A stretch of DNA of 38,642 bases from DASQFY01 sp036397815 (GTDB lineage Bacteria; Chloroflexota; Limnocylindria; QHBO01): the NCBI GenBank assembly GCA_036397815.1, contig DASWIE010000116.1:1-38642 (forward strand). The letters run 5' to 3'. The notes beneath the pieces are model-generated. The model worked only from the letters and a program-made list of their open reading frames with translations. It searched no databases and was not told the origin of the DNA. Of the stretch, positions 15,388 through 24,261 are shown one piece after another. Position 1 is the first letter of the stretch. Every line of letters begins with the position of its first letter. A program made the translations under genes and the position numbers.

Positions 15388-15936
15388 ATGAGCGCAACCG
15401 CCACCCCACCGCGAGTCACCCGCGGGTCGACGATCCCGGTCGCCCGCGATGCCAAGGTCACAATCCGACCGATCGAATCGAGCGACGCGGACGGCATCTT
15501 GGCCTTCTACGCAGCCCTCTCTCCTCGGGCCCGATACGCCCGCTTCCTGGGCATCTGCCCGGCTATCGACCCAACCACGGCGCGGCGTTTCGCCGCCGTC
15601 GACCACGAGCAGCGCGATGGCGTTGTGGCCGTCCTCAGCCACGCCGGCCGCGACGATGGCGCGATCGTCGGCCACGTCTGCATGGAGGCCGATGGCAGCG
15701 GCGCTGAGGAGGTCGCGTTCGCGGTGGCAGATGAGCTCCAGGGCCGTGGGATCGGCACGGCTCTCATGGACGCGGCGGTCCTGTCCGCCCGGCGCAGGGG
15801 CATTCGCCGGCTGGTAGGAACGACGTTCGGGACGAACATCCCGATGCGGCGCGTCGCGTTCGGCGCCGGTCCGCACGTGACGGTCCACCAACAGGCCGAC
15901 GGCATTGAAGAGTTCGTGATCGATATCGCCGCATGA
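15388..15936 (+). CDS. GNAT-family N-acetyltransferase
   Basis: A 182-residue GNAT acetyltransferase. Motifs in order are VTIRPIESSDADGILAFY (N-terminal strand and helix), AIVGHVCMEADG, the acetyl-CoA pyrophosphate loop LQGRGIGTALMD (consensus Q/R-x2-G-x-G/A), and the C-terminal LVGTTFGTNIPMRRV. It resembles the catalytic domain of Pat-type protein acetyltransferases, but no regulatory domain is fused. ATG 15388 follows AAGAGG at 15375-15380. The universal stress gene starts ten bases after its stop, so the two are one operon. In mycobacteria a Pat-type GNAT acetylates a USP; a similar pairing here is inference. Confidence 0.85.
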   Translation: MSATATPPRVTRGSTIPVARDAKVTIRPIESSDADGILAFYAALSPRARYARFLGICPAIDPTTARRFAAVDHEQRDGVVAVLSHAGRDDGAIVGHVCMEADGSGAEEVAFAVADELQGRGIGTALMDAAVLSARRRGIRRLVGTTFGTNIPMRRVAFGAGPHVTVHQQADGIEEFVIDIAA

Positions 15937-15946
15937 GGAGGTCCAG

Positions 15947-16834
15947 ATGCGCGTCGTGATCGGAATTGACGGGTCGGCGGTATCGCTGCGGGCGCACGAA
16001 CTGGTCGCCAGCACGCCGTGGCCGCATGGCTCGATGATCCGGTTGCTCGGGGTGCCGGAGCCCGGGGTGCTGGCCGGCGAGATGGAGGCCATTCTCGACG
16101 GGCTGGCCGAGCCGCTCCGGCGCCGTGGCTATGCGGCGCAGGTTCGCGTCGCGCGTGGCCTGCCAGCGGACCTGCTGCTCGCGGCCGGGCGAGAGCTGCA
16201 GGCGGACCTGATCGTGGTAGGCAACCGGGGTCGAGGGCCGGCGGCCAGCGCGCTGCTCGGGTCGGTCTCGGCGGTGGTGGCGGACCATGCCGTCTGCCCG
16301 GTGCTGGTCGCCCGAGCGCCACGCGTCTCGCGCATCCTGCTCGCGACCGATGGGTCGGCCAGCGCACGTGCGATTCCGCCCATCCTGGCGCGGTGGGGCG
16401 TCTTCCGCCATGCACCGGTCGACGTGCTGAGCGTCGCCAGGGGAAAGGGATTCGGTGGAGAGGCATTCGTGACGCCGTGGGCCGTCGTCAGCTCCGACCA
16501 ACGGGAGGGCCGGGACGGTGATCTCGCGCATCACCGCCAGCTGGCAGAGGACGTCGCAGCCGAGCTGTCGGAAGCCGGGTGGCGCGCCGAACCGCTCGTA
16601 CGCCGTGGCGAGCCGGCAGAGGAGATCGTCGGAGCCGCGAGCGACCTTGCCAGCGACATGATCATCACCGGCTCCCGCGGGCTGGGCGACCTTCAGCGCC
16701 TGCTCGTCGGAAGCGTGGCGCACCACGTTCTCGTGCACTCGCGCTGCTCGGTGCTGGTCATGCGAGGCACCGTGCACGCCGACGCGCGCCAGCCAGCTCG
16801 GCTTCCGCTGGCCGTCCTTACGCCCGCCGGGTAG
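15947..16834 (+). CDS. Tandem universal stress protein (UspA family)
   Basis: A 295-residue tandem USP. Domain 1 starts VVIGIDGSAVSLRAHE and has the ATP motif GNRGRGPAASALLGS. Domain 2 starts ILLATDGSASARAIP and has GSRGLGDLQRLLVGS. Both nucleotide sites look intact. It is shorter in domain 1 than the USP at 10.5 kb, lacking part of the strand 2 loop. A GAGGAGG site (15935-15941) overlaps the end of the GNAT gene. It lies in the GNAT-USP-CBS/BON operon, with 12 bases to the next start. Confidence 0.92.
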   Translation: MRVVIGIDGSAVSLRAHELVASTPWPHGSMIRLLGVPEPGVLAGEMEAILDGLAEPLRRRGYAAQVRVARGLPADLLLAAGRELQADLIVVGNRGRGPAASALLGSVSAVVADHAVCPVLVARAPRVSRILLATDGSASARAIPPILARWGVFRHAPVDVLSVARGKGFGGEAFVTPWAVVSSDQREGRDGDLAHHRQLAEDVAAELSEAGWRAEPLVRRGEPAEEIVGAASDLASDMIITGSRGLGDLQRLLVGSVAHHVLVHSRCSVLVMRGTVHADARQPARLPLAVLTPAG

Positions 16835-16846
16835 GAGGCAACGCCG

Positions 16847-17584
16847 ATGAAGGTCCGTGACGTGATGACCAGGGAGGTCGTGAGCGTGCCGCCGCACATG
16901 CGGCTCAAGGACCTCGCCCAGCTGCTGGTGGAGCGGCGGATCAGCGGCGTGCCCGTGGTGGACGAGAGCGGCGAGGTCGTCGGCGTCGTATCCGAAGCGG
17001 ACCTCGTCGCGAAGCAGGTCGGCAGACCCTTGGGCCAGCGCACGCCACTGGACTGGATCTTCGGCGAGCGACCGAGCGCCTGGGAGCTGCGGCAGCGAGC
17101 CGCCACAACGGTGGGGCAGGCAATGACCGCTCCGGTGATCACCGTCGACGCCGATCGTCCCCTCCGCGAGGCCGCGGCGCTCATGGTGGACCGCGGCGTC
17201 AATCGGCTGCCGGTGACGGACGCGGGACAACTCGTGGGGATGGTCACCAGGGCGGACCTCGTGCGCGGCTACCTGATGCGGGACGACGAGATCCTCCGAA
17301 TCGTGCGCGACGACGTCATCGGGCACACCATGTGGTTGAATCCGGAGGAGCTGCGGGTCGAGGTCCGCGAAGGCCTGGTCCGGATCGCGGGGACCGTCGA
17401 CCGTCGCTCAACCGCCACGATCCTCGAGAAGCTCATCCGCATCGTCGAGGGCGTCGACGGCGTCGCGAACGACCTGACCTGGGAATTCGACGACACCGCC
17501 CTGGAGCCGGCCGAGCCTGAAGATCCTCAGCCTGGCGCTGCGTCGCTGGTGGCCCGCGACCGACCACGGCCCCTGCGCGGCTGA
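16847..17584 (+). CDS. CBS-pair plus BON-domain protein
   Basis: A 245-residue protein with two CBS domains (about 1-60 and 88-145) and a BON domain (about 148-212). The first CBS starts VRDVMTREVVSVPPHMRLK and the second VGQAMTAPVITVDADRPL. The BON part is recognised by ELRVEVREGLVRIAGTVDR. CBS pairs bind adenosyl ligands (AMP, ATP, SAM) and so report energy state. The C-terminal 35 residues are acidic then basic and disordered. ATG 16847 has a GTAGGAGG site. As the last gene of the GNAT-USP operon, it may act as the energy-sensing partner (inference). Confidence 0.88.
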   Translation: MKVRDVMTREVVSVPPHMRLKDLAQLLVERRISGVPVVDESGEVVGVVSEADLVAKQVGRPLGQRTPLDWIFGERPSAWELRQRAATTVGQAMTAPVITVDADRPLREAAALMVDRGVNRLPVTDAGQLVGMVTRADLVRGYLMRDDEILRIVRDDVIGHTMWLNPEELRVEVREGLVRIAGTVDRRSTATILEKLIRIVEGVDGVANDLTWEFDDTALEPAEPEDPQPGAASLVARDRPRPLRG

Positions 17585-17727
17585 TTCGGTGCGCGCCGGC
17601 CATTCCTGCTGCTCGGGGTTCGTGTTCTGCGTCGACGGGGCAGGTCCGCGGGGCCGGTCGCGTCACGTCATGCTCGGCACGATGCTAGGTTGGTAGCCTG
17701 TTCGGGCACCGCCTCGAGGACCCACCG

Positions 17728-20115
17728 ATGACCACCGCCAGCCAGCCGCGCTCACAGGCACCGGCCGGCCCGCTCGACGGCGACGCGCTGCGGCGGACCG
17801 ACGCGTACTGGCGTGCCGCGAACTACCTATCGGTCGGACAGATCTACCTGCTCGACAATCCGCTCCTCCGCCAGCCGCTACGAGCCGAACACATCAAGCC
17901 GCGGCTGCTGGGTCACTTCGGCACGGTTCCGGGTCTGAACCTGGTCTACGTCCATCTCAATCGCGCCATCCGGGAACGCGATCTGAACGCGATGTACATC
18001 ACTGGCCCGGGTCACGGCGGGCCGGGAGTGCTCGCCAACGCCTACCTGGAGGGGACCTACACCGAGCGCTATCCTCACATCACCCGCGACGCTGCCGGGC
18101 TGCGCCAGCTGTTTCGCCAGTTCAGCTTCCCCGGGGGGGTGCCGAGTCACGTGGCGCCCGAAACGCCGGGCTCCATCCATGAAGGCGGCGAGCTGGGCTA
18201 TGCCCTGGCCCATGCCTACGGCGCTGCCTTCGATAACCCCGATCTGCTCGTCGCCTGCATCATTGGCGACGGCGAGGCGGAGACCGGGCCGCTCGCCGCC
18301 AGCTGGCATTCGAACAAGTTTCTCGACCCGCACCGCGACGGTGCCGTCCTCCCCATCCTGCACCTCAATGGCTACAAGATCGCCAATCCCACCGTCCTGG
18401 CGCGCATCCCGGACGACGAGCTGCGCCGACTGCTGGAGGGCTACGGCCACACCGTCCATGTCGTCAGCGGGGATGAGCCGAGCGTCGTGCACCAGCAGCT
18501 CGCCGCGACCCTGGACACGGTCCTCGACGAGATCGGGGCCATCCAGCGCGCCGCCCGCACCGGCGGGTCGAGCGAGCGCCCCCGCTGGCCCATGATCGTG
18601 CTGCGCACCCCGAAGGGCTGGACCGGACCGGTCGAGGTGGACGGCAAGCCGGTCGAGAACACCTGGCGCAGTCACCAGGTGCCATTGGCCAACGTGCGTA
18701 GCGACCCGGGCCAGCTGCAGCTGCTCGAGGAGTGGCTGCGCAGCTACCGACCCGAGGAGCTGTTCGACGAGCGGGGCGCGCCCGTCGCCGAGCTCGCCGT
18801 CGTGCCCCCATCCGGAACACGGCGCATGAGCGCCAACCCGCACGCCAACGGCGGCGAGCTCCTCAAGCCCCTCCGCCTCCCGGACTTCCGGGACTACGCG
18901 GTCGAGGTGCCGGCGCCAGGAAGCCCCTTCGCGGAGGCCACGCGTATCCTGGGCGGCTTCCTGCGCGACGTCATCGGACTCAATCCCCAGACCTTTCGGC
19001 TCTTCGGGCCGGACGAGACAGCCTCCAACCGGCTGTCTGCCGTGTTCGAGGTCACCGACAAGGCATGGGTCGCCGAGCGGCTGCCGGTCGACGAGCACCT
19101 GGCTCCCGACGGCCGCGTGATGGAGGTCCTGAGCGAGCACCTCTGCCAGGGCTGGTTGGAGGGCTATCTGCTCACCGGCCGACACGGCCTCTTCAACTCC
19201 TACGAGGCCTTCATCCACATCATCGACTCGATGTTCAATCAGCATGCCAAGTGGCTGAAGACGACGCGCGATATCCCCTGGCGCCGCCCGATCGCATCGC
19301 TCAACTACCTGCTCAGCAGCCACGTCTGGCGCCAGGACCACAACGGCTTCAGCCACCAGGATCCGGGTTTCATCGACCACGTCGTCAACAAGAAGGCGGA
19401 CGTCATCCGCGTCTACCTGCCGCCCGACGCCAACACGCTGCTGAGCGTTGCGGAACACTGCCTGCGCAGCACGAACTACGTCAACGTCATCGTGGCCGGC
19501 AAGCAGCCGGCGCCGAGCTGGCTGCCAATGGACGAGGCGATCCTGCACTGCACGCGGGGCATCGGCATCTGGGCCTGGGCCGGCTCGGACGGCGATGAAC
19601 AGCCCGATGTCGTCCTGGCCTGCGCCGGCGACGTCCCAACCCTCGAGACGCTGGCGGCGGCCGATCTGCTGCGCCAGCACCTGCCCGAACTGAAGGTGCG
19701 GGTCGTCAACGTCGTCGACCTGATGCGCCTGGTTGACGACCGGGAGCACCCCCACGGCCTGACGCATCCCGAGTTCGATGCGCTGTTCACCCCGGATCGA
19801 CCGATCATCTTCGCGTACCACGGTTACCCGTGGCTCATCCACCGGCTGACCTATCGGCGCACCAACCACGCCAACCTGCACGTGCGCGGCTACAAGGAGG
19901 AGGGCACGACCACCACCCCGTTCGACATGGCGATGCTCAACGACCTCGATCGCTTCCGGCTGGTTATGGACGTCATCGACCGGGTGCCCGGGCTGGTCGA
20001 GCGCGCAGGCGGCGTGCGGCAACAGATGGAGGACCGCCGGCTTGCCGCGCGCGCGTACACGCGGGACCACGGCGAGGACCCCCCGGAGATTCGCAACTGG
20101 ACCTGGCCGGACTGA
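17728..20115 (+). CDS. xfp: Xylulose-5-P/fructose-6-P phosphoketolase
   Basis: A 795-residue thiamine-diphosphate enzyme that splits xylulose-5-P or fructose-6-P with phosphate into acetyl phosphate plus glyceraldehyde-3-P or erythrose-4-P. Family signatures are GPGHGGPGVLANAYLEGTY (about 93), EGGELGYALAHAYG (about 152), the ThDP motif GDGEAETGPLA (about 180), SANPHANGG in the linker, and the C-terminal domain NHANLHVRGYKEEGTTTTP. Length is normal. The ribosome site (CGAGGACC) is weak. Acetate kinase follows after 15 bases, so acetyl phosphate goes straight to ATP and acetate. The aldolase pseudogene at 4-5 kb suggests altered glycolytic routing, although other aldolases may exist elsewhere. 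Confidence 0.96.
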   Translation: MTTASQPRSQAPAGPLDGDALRRTDAYWRAANYLSVGQIYLLDNPLLRQPLRAEHIKPRLLGHFGTVPGLNLVYVHLNRAIRERDLNAMYITGPGHGGPGVLANAYLEGTYTERYPHITRDAAGLRQLFRQFSFPGGVPSHVAPETPGSIHEGGELGYALAHAYGAAFDNPDLLVACIIGDGEAETGPLAASWHSNKFLDPHRDGAVLPILHLNGYKIANPTVLARIPDDELRRLLEGYGHTVHVVSGDEPSVVHQQLAATLDTVLDEIGAIQRAARTGGSSERPRWPMIVLRTPKGWTGPVEVDGKPVENTWRSHQVPLANVRSDPGQLQLLEEWLRSYRPEELFDERGAPVAELAVVPPSGTRRMSANPHANGGELLKPLRLPDFRDYAVEVPAPGSPFAEATRILGGFLRDVIGLNPQTFRLFGPDETASNRLSAVFEVTDKAWVAERLPVDEHLAPDGRVMEVLSEHLCQGWLEGYLLTGRHGLFNSYEAFIHIIDSMFNQHAKWLKTTRDIPWRRPIASLNYLLSSHVWRQDHNGFSHQDPGFIDHVVNKKADVIRVYLPPDANTLLSVAEHCLRSTNYVNVIVAGKQPAPSWLPMDEAILHCTRGIGIWAWAGSDGDEQPDVVLACAGDVPTLETLAAADLLRQHLPELKVRVVNVVDLMRLVDDREHPHGLTHPEFDALFTPDRPIIFAYHGYPWLIHRLTYRRTNHANLHVRGYKEEGTTTTPFDMAMLNDLDRFRLVMDVIDRVPGLVERAGGVRQQMEDRRLAARAYTRDHGEDPPEIRNWTWPD

Positions 20116-20130
20116 GCCTCCTCCACACAG

Positions 20131-21243
20131 ATGCGCATCCTCGTTCTGAACCCTGGGTCGAGCTCGCTCAAGGCGTCGCTCGTCGACCAGCCGGGCGTCC
20201 GCACGCTGGCACGGGTCGAACGCGACTGGGGATCGGACGCGACGCGCCAAGCTGGCCGCGAGGACGACCTGCAGAGGGTGGTCGGCGAGCTCGGTGGTTC
20301 AACTGAGCCGATAGACGCGGTCGGCTATCGAGTCGTTCACGGCGGCAGCCGGTTCGTTGGGCCAGTCGAGGTCGACGATGTGGTGCTGCCAGCGATCCGC
20401 GAGCTCGACGTGCTGGCGCCACTCCACAACGCGGTCGCCGCCGACACCATCGAAGCGGGCCGCCGGCTGTTGCCCGACGTGCCGCACATCGCCTGTTTCG
20501 ACACTGCCTTCCATGCCGGCCTGCCCGACGCGGTGCGTCGCTATCCGCTGCCCGAGGCGTGGTACGCCGACTGGGGCATCCGTCGCTACGGCTTCCACGG
20601 CCTGTCGGTGTCCTGGTCGGTCGAGCGAGCAGCGGAACTGCTGGGTCGACCGCGCGCCGATCTCCAGCTCGTCGTCGCCCACCTTGGCTCGGGGTGCTCC
20701 GTCACGGCCGTCACCGGCGAGCGATCGGTGGACACGAGCATGGGGATGACGCCGCTGGAGGGGCTGATGATGGGCACGCGATCGGGCTCGGTCGATCCCG
20801 GCATCCTCCTGCACACGCTCGCCACCGGTCGGCTGACGGTCGACGAGCTGGACGACGCGATCGCTCATCGCTCAGGCCTCCTTGGCGTCTCGGGCAGCAG
20901 TGCCAGCGTGCGGACGCTCGAGGAAGCCGCGGACACCGGTGACGCGCGAGCGCAGCTCGCCCTTGAGATGTTCGCCCATCGCGCCGCAGCCGGGATCGCC
21001 GCGGTGGCGACCGGCCTGCAGCGGCTGGACGCGCTCGTCTTCACCGGCGGGGTCGGCGAGCACTCGCATCGAATGCGCCAGCGAATCTGCGCCTGCCTGG
21101 CGGTGCTTGGGGTGCCGGAGCCGACCGAGCCGGCCAATGGCTCAGACGCCGTGATCGCCGCACGCGACGGGCTCGCCGTGATTCGCATTGCAGCTCGAGA
21201 GGACCTCGTAATCGCCCGGCAGGTGGCTGGCGCCCTCGCCTGA
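20131..21243 (+). CDS. ackA: Acetate kinase
   Basis: A 370-residue acetate kinase of the ASKHA fold that converts acetyl phosphate plus ADP to acetate plus ATP. It shows the N-terminal phosphate loop VLNPGSSSLKASL, IACFDTAFHAGLP, YGFHGLSVSW (usually HGTSH), HLGSGCSVTAV, the acetate kinase signature GMTPLEGLMMGTRSG, and the adenosine motif VFTGGVGEHS. It is about 30 residues shorter than typical enzymes. No good ribosome site precedes ATG 20131, so translation is probably coupled to the phosphoketolase gene ending 15 bases upstream. The pairing with phosphoketolase removes the need for phosphotransacetylase. Confidence 0.94.
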   Translation: MRILVLNPGSSSLKASLVDQPGVRTLARVERDWGSDATRQAGREDDLQRVVGELGGSTEPIDAVGYRVVHGGSRFVGPVEVDDVVLPAIRELDVLAPLHNAVAADTIEAGRRLLPDVPHIACFDTAFHAGLPDAVRRYPLPEAWYADWGIRRYGFHGLSVSWSVERAAELLGRPRADLQLVVAHLGSGCSVTAVTGERSVDTSMGMTPLEGLMMGTRSGSVDPGILLHTLATGRLTVDELDDAIAHRSGLLGVSGSSASVRTLEEAADTGDARAQLALEMFAHRAAAGIAAVATGLQRLDALVFTGGVGEHSHRMRQRICACLAVLGVPEPTEPANGSDAVIAARDGLAVIRIAAREDLVIARQVAGALA

Positions 21244-21402
21244 GAGCGCCAGCCGAGCGTGTCGTATGGACACCCCTAAAGTGACATGCGGCTGTGGAGC
21301 GGAGCGGCAGCGGATGGCATGGACGGCCCTGGGGGCGACCTTGGCCGGAGCCGATGTTGTCTTGCCGACCCGGATTCGCGACGCGGAAATGGAGAGCTGC
21401 TG

Positions 21403-21447
21403 ATGACGGATTCTGCAACGCCGGCGCGGGATGACCCTCCGCGCTGA
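21403..21447 (+). other. 14-codon ORF overlapping the P-type ATPase start
   Basis: MTDSATPARDDPPR is encoded with a good GGAGAG site six bases upstream and ends inside the ATPase gene in another frame. The ATPase's own ATG 21431 has a poor ribosome site. Either this is a short leader whose translation is coupled to the ATPase, or a one-base error or mutation separates the true N-terminus from the rest. Confidence 0.4.
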
Positions 21448-23968
21448 GGCCGGCGCCGCCCCGCATGCCCGGCCGCCCGCGGAGGTGACGGCTGGCCTCG
21501 GCGTGGACCCCGAGCAGGGTCTGAGCCAGACGGAAGCCGTGAGGCGCTTCGTCGAGACCGGGCCAAACGAGCTCGCCCCGCCCGAACGACCCTCGCTGCT
21601 GGCCATGATCTGGAAGGCGGCGACCGAGCCGTTCATCCTCATGCTGCTGGCTGCCGGCGTGCTCGCCGTGCTGCTCGGCGAGGTGCGCGACGGCGTGCTG
21701 GTCTTGGCCGGGCTCGTCCCGATCGTGGGCGCCGATGTCGTCACCGGCTACCGCGCCGAGCGCGCTCTCGAGGCGCTGCGCGCGGCCTCCGCCCCGCGGG
21801 CGCGCGTGCGACGCGACGGCCAGCCGATCGAGATCCACGCCCGCGAGGTTGTGGCCGGCGACGTACTGCTGTTGAGCAGTGGCGACTTGGTGGCCGCCGA
21901 TGCACGCATCCTGACGACGCAGGGCGCCGTTATCGATCGCAGTGTTCTGACCGGAGAGTCGTTGCCCGAGCCAGCCACCTCGATGCCCGATCCGGCCGGC
22001 GCATCGCTCGCTGAGCGCCGCTCGATGGTGTACGCGGGGACCAGCGTCGTCGGCGGCAGCGCCGAGGCGGTGGTCGTCGCCACCGGTCGCAAGACCGAGG
22101 TGGGCCACATCTCCGGCGCCCTCCGATCGGTGAAGCGGCGCCGCTCGCCGGTCCAGGCCGAGCTCGACCGCCTGGTCCGCATCCTCCTCGTAGCTGCGCT
22201 GTCGCTGGTCGCCATCACCGTCGGCCTCGGCTTCCTGCGCGGCAATCCGCCGGGCCAGAACCTGCTGGCCGGGATCGCCGCCGCGATCGCGGCCATACCC
22301 GAGGAGCCGCCGGTCCTGCTGGCGGTCATCCTCGGATTGGGCGCGTATCGCCTGCTGCGGCGTGGCGTGCTGGTCCGGCGCCTGAATGCCCAGGAGACGC
22401 TCGGCGCCGTCGACCTGATCCTGACCGACAAGACCGGGACTCTGACGCGGAACCGCCTCGAAGTCGCGGCGCTCCTAACCCCACACGGTGAGGTGCCGAC
22501 CGGTCCCGATCGCTCCCGCCTGCTGGCAGACGCGCTGCGCGCCGAGGCCGATGCCTGGCAGGCCGCGCGGCTGGGTGCGGCCGGCGCCTTCCCGAACGCG
22601 ATCCGCCGCGCCCAAGAAGCGGACGGTGAAACGGCGGCGCTCGACGCCACCGCGCTGGTGAGCTGCGAACCGGCCACGGAGCGCCACCCCTACTGCCTGG
22701 TCGTGTACCGCACCGAGCGAGGCAGCCGCTCGCTGGCCAGCGGTGCCCCGGAGGCAATCCTCGAGCTGGCCGGCGAGAGAGTGGCCTCAGCGGCCCACGA
22801 GGCCTGGCACCGGCTCGTCGCTGGCGAGGCGGATCGCGGCAGTCGGCTGCTGCTCCTGGCAGCGCGGACGGATGGCGAACCCTGGCGGCTGGAGGCGCTG
22901 CTCGCCTTCCGTGATCCGTTGCGCCCGGAAATTGCTGAAGCCGTGGCGAGCGCCGCGGCCGCCGGCATCCAGACGATCATGGTCACCGGGGACCATCCGA
23001 GCACTGCGGCCTCCATCGCGCGCGCGGCAGCGATGCCGTTCGGGCGCGTGGTGACGGGCGCGGAGCTTGCGACCTGGGACGATCGACGCCTGGCGGCGGA
23101 GCTCCCGCAGCTGCACGTGGTGGCGCGCGCCAGCCCCGACGACAAGCTGCGGCTGGTGAATGCAGCTCGCTTCGCCGATCGGACGGTGGCGGTTACGGGC
23201 GACGGCGTGAACGATGCTCCGGCGCTGAATCGCGCCGACGTGGCGGTGGCCATGGGCAGCGGCACCGCCGTCGCGCGCGAGGCAGCGGACCTGGTCCTGG
23301 GCGATGACTCATTCGCGACCCTGATGCACGCCCTTCGGGAGGGTCGGCGCATCATCGCCAACGTTCAGAAGGGCCTCGTCTTCCTCCTCTCCACGCACGT
23401 GGCGCTGCTCGGCTTCGTGCTGATTGCGACCATCGTCGGCTTCGGGCAGCCGTTGTTGCCGATCCAGATCCTGTGGGCGGAGCTGTTCATCGACCTCTCG
23501 ACCTCGATCGCCTTCGAGCGCGAGCCAGAGGAGCCCGGCGCCATGCGTCGGCCGCCACGGCCGCGAGTTCAACCGCTGCTCGACCGCGGAATCCTGGCCG
23601 GCGTGACCCTCGCCGGCGGCTTCAGCGCCGGGGCCGCGCTGGCGCTGATGCTGGTGGTGGGTGGCGGGCTCGACCATGCCAGATGGGTGGCATTCAGCGC
23701 CCTGGCGGTCGGTCAGGTGGTGCGCGCCTACGCCAACCGCAGCTTGGTGGTCCCCGTCCAGCGCCTGCCGCTCAACGGCTTCCTGGCAATCGCCGTGGTG
23801 CTGGTCATAGCGGCCCAAGCCGCGATCCCCTACCTCCCGCCGCTGGCCGAAGCATTCCGCGCGTCGCCCCTGAGTGCTGGCGAATGGGTGCTCGTGGGGG
23901 GTGTGGCCCTCGCGCCCGCCGTGGGGGCACAGATAGCGCGCGCGCTGGGGCGCCGTTGGATCGCCTGA
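21431..23968 (+). CDS. Cation-transporting P-type ATPase (P2-like)
   Basis: An 845-residue membrane ATPase. The N-terminal cytoplasmic domain (GLGVDPEQGLSQTEAVRRF and ETGPNELAPP) is followed by the actuator motif TGES (about 174), the M4 segment with AAIPEEPPVLLAV, the phosphorylation motif DKTGTLT (about 333), SGAPEAILE in the nucleotide domain, MVTGDHPSTA (about 516) and GDGVNDAP (about 590). Ca2+ pumps have PEGLP and H+ pumps PEALP in M4; PEEPP here leaves the ion unknown. The C-terminal half has about six helices. The exact start may lie further upstream (see the 14-codon ORF). It follows ackA in the same direction and could be cotranscribed. Confidence 0.9.
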   Translation: MTLRAEAGAAPHARPPAEVTAGLGVDPEQGLSQTEAVRRFVETGPNELAPPERPSLLAMIWKAATEPFILMLLAAGVLAVLLGEVRDGVLVLAGLVPIVGADVVTGYRAERALEALRAASAPRARVRRDGQPIEIHAREVVAGDVLLLSSGDLVAADARILTTQGAVIDRSVLTGESLPEPATSMPDPAGASLAERRSMVYAGTSVVGGSAEAVVVATGRKTEVGHISGALRSVKRRRSPVQAELDRLVRILLVAALSLVAITVGLGFLRGNPPGQNLLAGIAAAIAAIPEEPPVLLAVILGLGAYRLLRRGVLVRRLNAQETLGAVDLILTDKTGTLTRNRLEVAALLTPHGEVPTGPDRSRLLADALRAEADAWQAARLGAAGAFPNAIRRAQEADGETAALDATALVSCEPATERHPYCLVVYRTERGSRSLASGAPEAILELAGERVASAAHEAWHRLVAGEADRGSRLLLLAARTDGEPWRLEALLAFRDPLRPEIAEAVASAAAAGIQTIMVTGDHPSTAASIARAAAMPFGRVVTGAELATWDDRRLAAELPQLHVVARASPDDKLRLVNAARFADRTVAVTGDGVNDAPALNRADVAVAMGSGTAVAREAADLVLGDDSFATLMHALREGRRIIANVQKGLVFLLSTHVALLGFVLIATIVGFGQPLLPIQILWAELFIDLSTSIAFEREPEEPGAMRRPPRPRVQPLLDRGILAGVTLAGGFSAGAALALMLVVGGGLDHARWVAFSALAVGQVVRAYANRSLVVPVQRLPLNGFLAIAVVLVIAAQAAIPYLPPLAEAFRASPLSAGEWVLVGGVALAPAVGAQIARALGRRWIA

Positions 23969-24207
23969 CGGCCACGGTCCGGGCGGCCCTCCATATCGGT
24001 CCGTTCGGCCCTGTCGCCCGCAAGTGCGTTCGCAGACCATCTTGCTGCGACCCGGGAAGGAAGGGTCAGACTCCGTCAAGCAGACACAATTGCTGGCCAA
24101 CCGGGAGTCACTGCCGAACCTTCCCGGGTCGCCACTGCGCAGAGGCGAGCCGGGTGGCTCCGACCACGTTCGACTGGATCATCTGTCGCGGCGCCGAGCG
24201 CCCCAAA

Positions 24208-24243
24208 GTCAATCCGCCCTCTCCCTGAGAAGGGCGGATTGAC
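24208..24243. terminator. Strong bidirectional terminator hairpin
   Basis: A perfect 13-bp inverted repeat, GTCAATCCGCCCT with AGGGCGGATTGAC, encloses a 10-base loop. It lies between the convergent P-type ATPase and small membrane protein genes, 18 bases past the stop of the latter. The stem begins after AAA on the plus strand, giving a short T stretch only on the minus strand. Confidence 0.75.
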
Positions 24244-24261
24244 CGGCGACTGATCGTTCGA

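Noticed and set aside
17878..20250. A 790-codon open frame on the minus strand opposite phosphoketolase
   Set aside because: It mirrors the real gene throughout, has no family features and arises from the high GC content at third positions.
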